A stretch of 64,000 nucleotides of DNA from CAZJVD01 sp964549505 (GTDB lineage Bacteria > Bdellovibrionota > UBA1018 > CAZJVD01), in contig CAZJVD010000006.1 in assembly GCA_964549505.1 (NCBI GenBank), positions 106,463 through 170,462 on the forward strand, read 5' to 3'. How positions within the stretch are numbered: the stretch's first letter is position 1; each line of letters begins with the position of its first letter. The translations under genes were made by a program, and so were the position numbers. Shown here piece after piece: positions 58,583-64,000 of this stretch. The notes beneath the pieces were generated by a model that was not told where the DNA came from, searched no databases, and was given only the letters and a program-made list of their open reading frames with translations.

Positions 58583-59287
58583 ATGCAAAAGAAACTGGCG
58601 CTCGTTACAGGTGGAAATCGTGGCATAGGTTTCGAAGTCGCGCGTACGCTCGCCAAAAGTGATTGTCGCGTGATCATCACGGCTCGCAACGCCGAAGAGG
58701 GACAGAAAGCAACCGAAGCCATTCATCAAGAAGGCGGCGACGTTGTTTTTCAACTGCTCGACGTTACCCGGGAAGATCAGATCGAGAGCGTAAAGGCATA
58801 CATTCAAAAGGAGTGGGGAACGCTGGATGTGTTGGTCAACAACGCAGGTGTTTTCCTGGATTCCTTTCCAGGCAGTGCGTTTGAATCATCGGCGGATACT
58901 GTTCTCAGATCATTCACCGCAAATTCTTTAGCTCCGTTTCTCATGTGTCGAGCGATGCTGCCGTTCATGATCAAGCAGGACTACGGACGCATCGTCAACG
59001 TCTCAAGTAAGATGGGTAGCCTTTCAGAGATGGGAGCAGGAGCGCCAGGGTACCGAATGTCGAAAACCGCTTTGAACGCAGTCACGCGGATTTTTTCAGA
59101 AGAGACGAAGGGAAAAGATATCTTGATCAACTCGGCTCATCCTGGATGGGTGAAGACACGGATGGGTGGTGCCGGAGCTCAGCGAACGATAGCCGAAGGA
59201 GCTGATACGATTGTTTGGCTGGCCACGCTTCCGAAAGGCGGACCGACGGGCGGTTTCTTCAGCGGTCGGCAGCCTCTCGCTTGGTAG
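58583..59287 (+). CDS. Short-chain dehydrogenase/reductase
   Basis: 234 residues from ATG 58583; a longer frame from 58490 is shadow. Classical SDR motifs: cofactor loop GGNRGIGFEVA, NNAGV, Ser in NVSSKMG and YRMSK (Tyr/Lys pair), then PGWVKTRMGG. It resembles carbonyl reductase-like enzymes that prefer NADPH (Arg after the first strand: RNAEEG). Substrate unknown. It ends 12 bp before the convergent DUF4105 gene. Confidence 0.9.
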   Translation: MQKKLALVTGGNRGIGFEVARTLAKSDCRVIITARNAEEGQKATEAIHQEGGDVVFQLLDVTREDQIESVKAYIQKEWGTLDVLVNNAGVFLDSFPGSAFESSADTVLRSFTANSLAPFLMCRAMLPFMIKQDYGRIVNVSSKMGSLSEMGAGAPGYRMSKTALNAVTRIFSEETKGKDILINSAHPGWVKTRMGGAGAQRTIAEGADTIVWLATLPKGGPTGGFFSGRQPLAW

Positions 59288-59299
59288 GCTAGTTTCTGA

Positions 59300-61279
59300 T
59301 CAATAATACCAGCTTGCTTCCGCGGTCCAGTGGGCGGTGTCAGACCCAGGTTTCTTTCTTAGAAAAGTGTTGACGCCGGCCCGTACGCTCCATCTTTTAA
59401 AACTAAATGAACTTCGTGCGGTGAGCTGAGTGAGTCCGTTGCGCGCATAAGGCTGAACGGGCATGGGTCGTCCGTGTTCAGCTGTTAAAAAGAACTTCAG
59501 CGGAGAGGCAGTCGACACCAACAGACCGACCTGAGCCGATGGCGTGAAACGCATGAACCATGGCGCAAAGGCGCCGCTCCCTCCGATCTCAGCAAGCGCG
59601 AGCGCGAACGGAAAAAAACTCACGGTTGAAGAGAGTGACTGAAGTGCGTGAAACGACAAGCCCACGCCGCCCTTCGCATGACCGGCAATACAATTCGAAC
59701 AACCTGTTTCAACGGGTCGGAGTAGGCCCACCGATACCGTGTACGAGATACGCTTTTCCAGTCGGTCGAGCGGTACAAGGCTCGTGACTTCGCCGACGGT
59801 AAACTGCTCGAGACGAACGGATCGATTTCCCGAGGACGAATCTTTGTGGACGGCGAAGGCTGTCTCCCCGAGTGAGAGTGTGGCTCCGGGAAGATGGCCT
59901 GCTTCGGCGTCGAGAAGGTCATGAAAAGCAGGCCTCCAACGAATTCCAAAACTGTCACCATCCGTCGAGTAGAAACCCGATACGCGCCGTGAGGCGTGCC
60001 CGCTCTCGGGCGCAGGAGCACGAATGGTACTGGGTATGGCGTTCGTGTCATCCACATCATCCGCGTTAGGGGTAGTTACATAACGTTCCATAAACAGATT
60101 TTGCCCCGGTGCATGGGACCGCGCGAGTAAGAGAGCGGCGTCCACGGATTGGCTTGGGTCTTCCAGTGTCTTGGATCGCTTGATGACTTGAAACTCATCC
60201 CAATCCAAGAGGGCATCTAGGAGTTCTGTGGACTCGTCTCCGAGAAAACGTCGTGGTTTTTCTTTGAGCGTTTCGAAACGGTCTCGCTCGCTCGGCGAGA
60301 GTCGTTCCAGACGTGCGCGCAAGACCTTTAAGATCGCCGGTCGGTAGCCACGTCGAACGACAAGATTGTTGGCGCGAAGCACGGCCCGCACCGAATCGAT
60401 TGGAATGGTGCCGAAAACAAACTGCTCGCGTAACCGCAGTTCCGGACGCACTACCTCCAGAAGGCTTAGAAGATGATACGAACAGTTTTCATCGATAAAG
60501 TAATAGTCCGCAAACCCACTTTTTAGTTCCCAGATGTGGCGGAGCACGGTCGTTAGTTCTTCTTTCGTGAACGCGAGTTCGTACTCCCAGAGATCACGAC
60601 TCTCCAGTCGGCTGTAGTGATTGACTTTCACATGATAGGGAAACGTCTGAAAAAAACCAGGGTAGTACCCGAGAAGTCCCTTGAGGGAGTACAGCGGATT
60701 GTCGGGTGAGTCCGTTGTCATCGCTTCAAAACTGACGACAGAACTTGTGAGTGTTGTTCCGCCGGTCATCTGCAAACGTAAAAACGTGTGTCCAAAGAGC
60801 GAAGCAGGATGTCCGGAGAAGGGCGCGGCATACACCAGGAACATAGTTTCTGGTGTTTGACCTGCGTGCCACTCTGAGAATTGGTCGCAGGTTCGTTTTG
60901 GAAACTGAAGACCGAGTGAGTGTTCAAGAAAGAGGCGACGTTCTGGAAAGGCACAGTAAGGGTGCTGTTGGAGGGGCCCAATGGGTGCGTGGTTTATGTT
61001 TCGAAGAGCCGCAAGCGTCGATTCGAGTTCCGCAAGAGGATCGTGTTTTCCGTTGGGAGATAAGAAGAATTCGTGCGCATCGATTTCAGACCGGGACTTC
61101 CCGAACACCCCAAGTGCCGGCGCGCGGTAATGAAGTAAAGCGAGCCACTTAGGGTGGCGCGAGAGCGCCTGAAGATCTTCAGACGCGAAGAGTGGAGAAG
61201 AAAAACAGAGCGTGCCGAGGAGAAGGCCTCCCCAGCACGCCGAAAGAAAAGAAACTGGCCTTAGCCGACTAGACCACAC
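59300..61279 (-). CDS. Exported DUF4105 (Lnb N-terminal-like) protein
   Basis: 659 residues from GTG 61279. The signal segment is FLSACWGGLLLGTLCFSSPLFA. The DUF4105 pattern is present: PASLFGHTFLRL, LLGYYPGFFQTFPYHVKVNHYSRLESRDLWEYEL and DENCSYHLLSLLEV. These proteins are outer-membrane or periplasmic; their His and Cys residues suggest a cysteine-peptidase-like (NlpC/P60-related) active site, but biochemistry is poorly known. The C-terminal 200 residues alternate strands like a porin domain (GVGLSFHALQSLSSTVSFFPFALAL). It overlaps the DUF3015 gene by 19 bp and is coupled to it. Confidence 0.75.
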   Translation of the reverse strand: MWSSRLRPVSFLSACWGGLLLGTLCFSSPLFASEDLQALSRHPKWLALLHYRAPALGVFGKSRSEIDAHEFFLSPNGKHDPLAELESTLAALRNINHAPIGPLQQHPYCAFPERRLFLEHSLGLQFPKRTCDQFSEWHAGQTPETMFLVYAAPFSGHPASLFGHTFLRLQMTGGTTLTSSVVSFEAMTTDSPDNPLYSLKGLLGYYPGFFQTFPYHVKVNHYSRLESRDLWEYELAFTKEELTTVLRHIWELKSGFADYYFIDENCSYHLLSLLEVVRPELRLREQFVFGTIPIDSVRAVLRANNLVVRRGYRPAILKVLRARLERLSPSERDRFETLKEKPRRFLGDESTELLDALLDWDEFQVIKRSKTLEDPSQSVDAALLLARSHAPGQNLFMERYVTTPNADDVDDTNAIPSTIRAPAPESGHASRRVSGFYSTDGDSFGIRWRPAFHDLLDAEAGHLPGATLSLGETAFAVHKDSSSGNRSVRLEQFTVGEVTSLVPLDRLEKRISYTVSVGLLRPVETGCSNCIAGHAKGGVGLSFHALQSLSSTVSFFPFALALAEIGGSGAFAPWFMRFTPSAQVGLLVSTASPLKFFLTAEHGRPMPVQPYARNGLTQLTARSSFSFKRWSVRAGVNTFLRKKPGSDTAHWTAEASWYY

Positions 61280-61764
61280 GAGGCCTTGAGCTCGGGCTTC
61301 TGTATGACAACGTTATGTAACCCGCGAAGCATTTCCTGCGATGTTGTTGCTTCGGTTGGTAGTAACGTCTTGAGATGGGTCTGCGCAGCTGTCGAAAGTG
61401 CGCTCACGCCTGTCTCGGAACAGCCGAGAAGTTTTCCAAGGGTGGCCAGTGTTTCTCCCGAGCCACGCGCCATGTCGACCTTGATGCTTTCGAAATTGGC
61501 TTCGGCAAACTGGGCTGCCGGTTCTGGGATTCCAACCAAGGAGCTCGCCGAACAATTCGATGTTCCGCTCGTGATACCGAAGAGATTCGTCATGAAGCTT
61601 CCGTTGGTAGTGACTGCGAGCGTTTGTGAGAGCTTTGCATTCTTCGTAAAGATCAGGCTGCCAAGTCCGCAACCTGCGTCGCCGACAGCTCGTGCCTGAT
61701 GAGGTGATACGGCGACCAGAGTGAGACCCACTAGAACTGCTAGACTGAGTAACTTTGATGTCAT
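61261..61764 (-). CDS. Exported DUF3015 protein
   Basis: 167 residues from ATG 61764, with GGGGGA upstream. The signal peptide is KLLSLAVLVGLTLVAVSPHQARA. The DUF3015 hallmark is GDAGCGLGSLIFTKNAKLSQTLAVTTNGSFMTNLFGITSGTSNC, with two Cys likely disulfide-bonded. Members are small periplasmic proteins of unknown role, common in gamma-, delta-proteobacteria and Bdellovibrionota. It is upstream of and overlaps the DUF4105 gene. Confidence 0.85.
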   Translation of the reverse strand: MTSKLLSLAVLVGLTLVAVSPHQARAVGDAGCGLGSLIFTKNAKLSQTLAVTTNGSFMTNLFGITSGTSNCSASSLVGIPEPAAQFAEANFESIKVDMARGSGETLATLGKLLGCSETGVSALSTAAQTHLKTLLPTEATTSQEMLRGLHNVVIQKPELKASCGLVG

Positions 61765-61943
61765 TGATTCCCCCTTATGGATAACCAAAGGAAATCATGC
61801 TTCATTTTATAGGTCAAATCGTTTTGACTGCGGTGGGTTGACCGTCGTGCGTCGCTGTGGTTATAAGATTCTCCAAGAATGTCGAAACTCGTGGGGAGGA
61901 TTAGACCATTAAACAGAGCGTGAGAAATCATAAGGGAGTTGTC

Positions 61944-62456
61944 ATGAAGCAACTATCGGTGGGCGCGTTGGTCGCGCTAGGGGTTGTTATGTTCGGTGGT
62001 ACGGCTGGAGCGGCAGACACTTCGGTCCAAGAGATTCAGAATCGGGTGTGTGGCGGTGACGACGTCTATTCGTTCGAGCTGCAAGGCGAGACGATGGGAC
62101 CGCTTCAGGAGTTGACCGTTCTTACGAATACCTCGAAGTTTGGATTGGGCGACCGAGTACCTTCGCCAAAGACCAAGTGGTTGCCGAGTAAAAACAGCAG
62201 AGGCGAAGACTTGGTGACGAAGGCTACGGAGGCTGATTTGCTGCCGGCTGCTCGCAACGGGTTGACGAACATGACGGGCGCGTACGCATGCCCTCCGAAG
62301 ATGTCGACTGACGGTTTGCGGCAGATGCGCGAATCACTGACCTATGAGGCTGCAAAATGCGTCATAGGTGCAGACGGTTGCGCTCTGTGCACGAAGAAAA
62401 TCACGTGCAAGTACTTCGATCCGGAAACTCGCTACAGAGATAACGGAAAATGGTAA
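61944..62456 (+). CDS. Small secreted protein of unknown function
   Basis: 170 residues from ATG 61944, with GGGAG five bases upstream. The signal peptide is KQLSVGALVALGVVMFGGTAGAA. The mature part has seven Cys including a CALCTKKITCKYF stretch; no family is recognised. It is divergent from the DUF3015 gene (61764/61944) and shares an A/T-rich spacer with it. Confidence 0.5.
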   Translation: MKQLSVGALVALGVVMFGGTAGAADTSVQEIQNRVCGGDDVYSFELQGETMGPLQELTVLTNTSKFGLGDRVPSPKTKWLPSKNSRGEDLVTKATEADLLPAARNGLTNMTGAYACPPKMSTDGLRQMRESLTYEAAKCVIGADGCALCTKKITCKYFDPETRYRDNGKW

Positions 62457-62545
62457 GGCCGAGCTCGTGACAATCGGATCGTTTTGAGCGTAAGATCCCC
62501 TTGCAGTCACAATCCACTCGAACATCGTTGAAAAGGGTATCGCCT

Positions 62546-63883
62546 ATGCATCGTCTGAGAAATCATCTTGAACTGGGTCGCGCGTTTGTTCTGATTCTCT
62601 GTGCCGGTTTAGTTTTGAAATCCGAGAACGCTTCGGCTGTCGGATATGACAAGGGAGTCATGTTCTCGGGTCGTTACAGCGGTCTTTTTAACGCCGTAAC
62701 ATCGAGTGCCGCGGGTGTGGACGCGCTCATCTTGAATCCGGCGGGTGTGGCTTCGTTTACTTCGGACACGCAAAACGGTGAGGTGACCGTGAACTTTTCG
62801 CCTGCACTTGTGCGGTTCAGTGCTCCCGTTCGCGATGCTCACGTACAAGAGCACACGAAAGGCAGCTTTCTGGATCGGACTCTGTTGCCGGCGTCCGCGG
62901 TGGGTGCGACGGTTCGGATCCTTCCGAATCTCGCTTTCGGGGTTGCCTCTGGCAGCGTTGGAGGCAACGTCGCCGACTACGGTGAACTCAGTTATGCGGA
63001 TCAGGGCCTGAGCGCTTTCAAACCGGTTGTAAAAGGGGACCTTCGAATCTACGAACTGACGACCGGTCTTGCGTATGAGTTTTTCGAGGGATTTCGAATC
63101 GGCGCAGCTTGGCGGATTTCGCATGTGCGCGCGGAGTTTTCCTCAGTGGCGGTGACACCTGGTGTGAGCATGGTCGAAGTTCACCTAAAAGATTTGAAAG
63201 ATACAAACTACGAAGGATTTCGTTTTGGCGCGCAGTATGCTCCGCCCGAACAACCTTTTGGGGTGGGTGTCAACGTGCGAACGGCTGTGAAGTTTGATGC
63301 GAAGGGTGGGGGAGACGGTCGTGCAGAAACGATTCTCGCTCCCGGTACGACCGTGCCGTTGTCGGCAGTTGGTGATGTGAGTGTGTCGAATACGTTTCCG
63401 CTCGTGTTGTCGGCTGGCGCTTTCTACCGGATCACGGATCATTGGAAGTTGTTCGGGAATTACTCTTGGTATCGCTATTCGGTGAACAAGAATATCGGCG
63501 TCAAAGCGACTCTTGAGAACAGCACGAAAACATTGACGGTGGTTGCTCCGGACATCAAGCAGAACTGGCAAGACGCAAACGAACTTCGTTTTGCCGCGGA
63601 ATATACGGGACTGGATTGGGCTTTGCGTGCTGGCGTGGGCTACGCAAGTGCAGTGGTTGCAAAGTCTACGGCTATGGCAGCTGGCGAACCTCCCGGCGAA
63701 GCGTACGGATTTGCGGTGGGAGCTGGGCGCTACTTTCTAGAGAACCGGCTTGAAGCGAACTTTGCAGTGGACTACAGCTTTGGTCATGCGGAGGTTGCAA
63801 ACAACGAAGCGGTTCCTAGTCTTGCGGGGGATTATGATGTGAGTGCGTATACGGCGCATACGGGAGTCACGTATCACTTCTAA
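62546..63883 (+). CDS. FadL/OMPP1-type outer-membrane transporter
   Basis: 445 residues from ATG 62546 with AAGGG upstream. The signal peptide is VLILCAGLVLKSENASA. A FadL-like start (SSAAGVDALILNPAGVASF) is followed by alternating strands rich in aromatic girdle residues and glycine (GFRFGAQYAPPEQPFGVGVNV, LVLSAGAFYRITDHWKLFGNYSWYRY, EANFAVDYSFGHAEV) and a C-terminal Phe, as outer-membrane barrels have. FadL channels move hydrophobic molecules such as fatty acids across the outer membrane. Confidence 0.85.
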   Translation: MHRLRNHLELGRAFVLILCAGLVLKSENASAVGYDKGVMFSGRYSGLFNAVTSSAAGVDALILNPAGVASFTSDTQNGEVTVNFSPALVRFSAPVRDAHVQEHTKGSFLDRTLLPASAVGATVRILPNLAFGVASGSVGGNVADYGELSYADQGLSAFKPVVKGDLRIYELTTGLAYEFFEGFRIGAAWRISHVRAEFSSVAVTPGVSMVEVHLKDLKDTNYEGFRFGAQYAPPEQPFGVGVNVRTAVKFDAKGGGDGRAETILAPGTTVPLSAVGDVSVSNTFPLVLSAGAFYRITDHWKLFGNYSWYRYSVNKNIGVKATLENSTKTLTVVAPDIKQNWQDANELRFAAEYTGLDWALRAGVGYASAVVAKSTAMAAGEPPGEAYGFAVGAGRYFLENRLEANFAVDYSFGHAEVANNEAVPSLAGDYDVSAYTAHTGVTYHF

Positions 63884-63928
63884 AACTGGCCTACTTGAGT
63901 GTGTTGTTGAGTGAGTGGAGTGCCGTGC

Positions 63929-64000
63929 ATGCAAGTAGTGATTGACGACGATGGAGTGGAATTTAAATTCTACGCGGCCGTGAGTGTTCCCCTACTCAGC
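63929..64000 (+). CDS. Start of an unidentified gene, truncated at window end
   Basis: An open frame from ATG 63929 to the last base, 24 codons, beginning MQVVIDDDGVEFKFYAAV. GGAG lies about 9 nt upstream. Too short to assign. Confidence 0.4.
   Translation, partial: MQVVIDDDGVEFKFYAAVSVPLLS

Noticed and set aside
1..64000. CRISPR arrays, IS elements, prophage genes, rRNA
   Set aside because: No regular repeat-spacer pattern, no transposase or integrase, no phage structural gene and no rRNA was recognised.

Overview
The window is a chromosomal segment of a Gram-negative bacterium with diderm features throughout: many signal peptides and lipoboxes, a FadL-type outer-membrane protein, KdsD for Kdo/LPS synthesis, MurF, and periplasmic Dsb/SurA-like and Prc-type enzymes. 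The gene repertoire (DUF3015 protein, DUF4105 protein, many short secreted proteins of unknown function, a cell-envelope and secreted-hydrolase bias, dense packing with frequent GTG starts) suggests Bdellovibrionota/Oligoflexia. That is an inference from gene content, not a marker-gene placement. No rRNA, prophage, transposase or CRISPR array was seen.

Layout. 1-8.7 kb: the end of a SurA/PpiD-like chaperone, an alpha/beta hydrolase, a TPR/winged-helix regulator, UvrA with an unusual basic insertion, two small secreted proteins and an M19-type dipeptidase. 8.7-18 kb: a MurF-Sua5 fusion gene, a SurA-N/DsbA-type lipoprotein, KdsD, lipoproteins, a HEAT-repeat protein, an inositol-monophosphatase-like enzyme and a class IV aminotransferase. 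18-27.2 kb: HflX, a PDZ/retropepsin-like secreted protein, and the rimP-nusA-infB-rbfA-truB translation/transcription operon, whose leader holds a strong intrinsic terminator. 27.3-35 kb: a monoheme cytochrome-like protein, a zinc protease, an ornithine-lipid-type acyltransferase and the pstSCAB phosphate importer. 34.7-48.3 kb: an M3-type peptidase with a probable CTG start, a DEDDh exonuclease, sugar epimerase and WecG/TagA glycosyltransferase, a chemoreceptor-like protein without signalling domain, Prc protease, diguanylate cyclase, diheme cytochrome and ornithine aminotransferase.

48.38-49.85 kb is the most mosaic part. It holds a tRNA-Pro(CGG) gene, a 14-bp copy of its 3' end 113 bp downstream, a long hairpin, and two back-to-back toxin-antitoxin modules. 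Both antitoxins look intact and both toxins look disabled: one has an internal in-frame deletion of the conserved basic core, and the other is reduced to its C-terminal third. A perfect 29-bp palindrome sits exactly at the junction of the two modules.

49.85-57.3 kb is a block of secreted proteins: a trypsin-like protease, three unknowns, a Cys-rich protein and an EF-hand protein. They are followed by an EamA transporter. 57.5-64 kb carries a hemerythrin, an SDR dehydrogenase, the DUF4105/DUF3015 pair, a small secreted protein, FadL and the start of one more gene.

Architecture. Seven of nine convergent gene junctions overlap in coding sequence (4 to 111 bp), so few have room for an ordinary intergenic terminator. 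At least two genes appear to be transcribed from promoters only 9 nt from the start codon, implying leaderless or nearly leaderless mRNAs.
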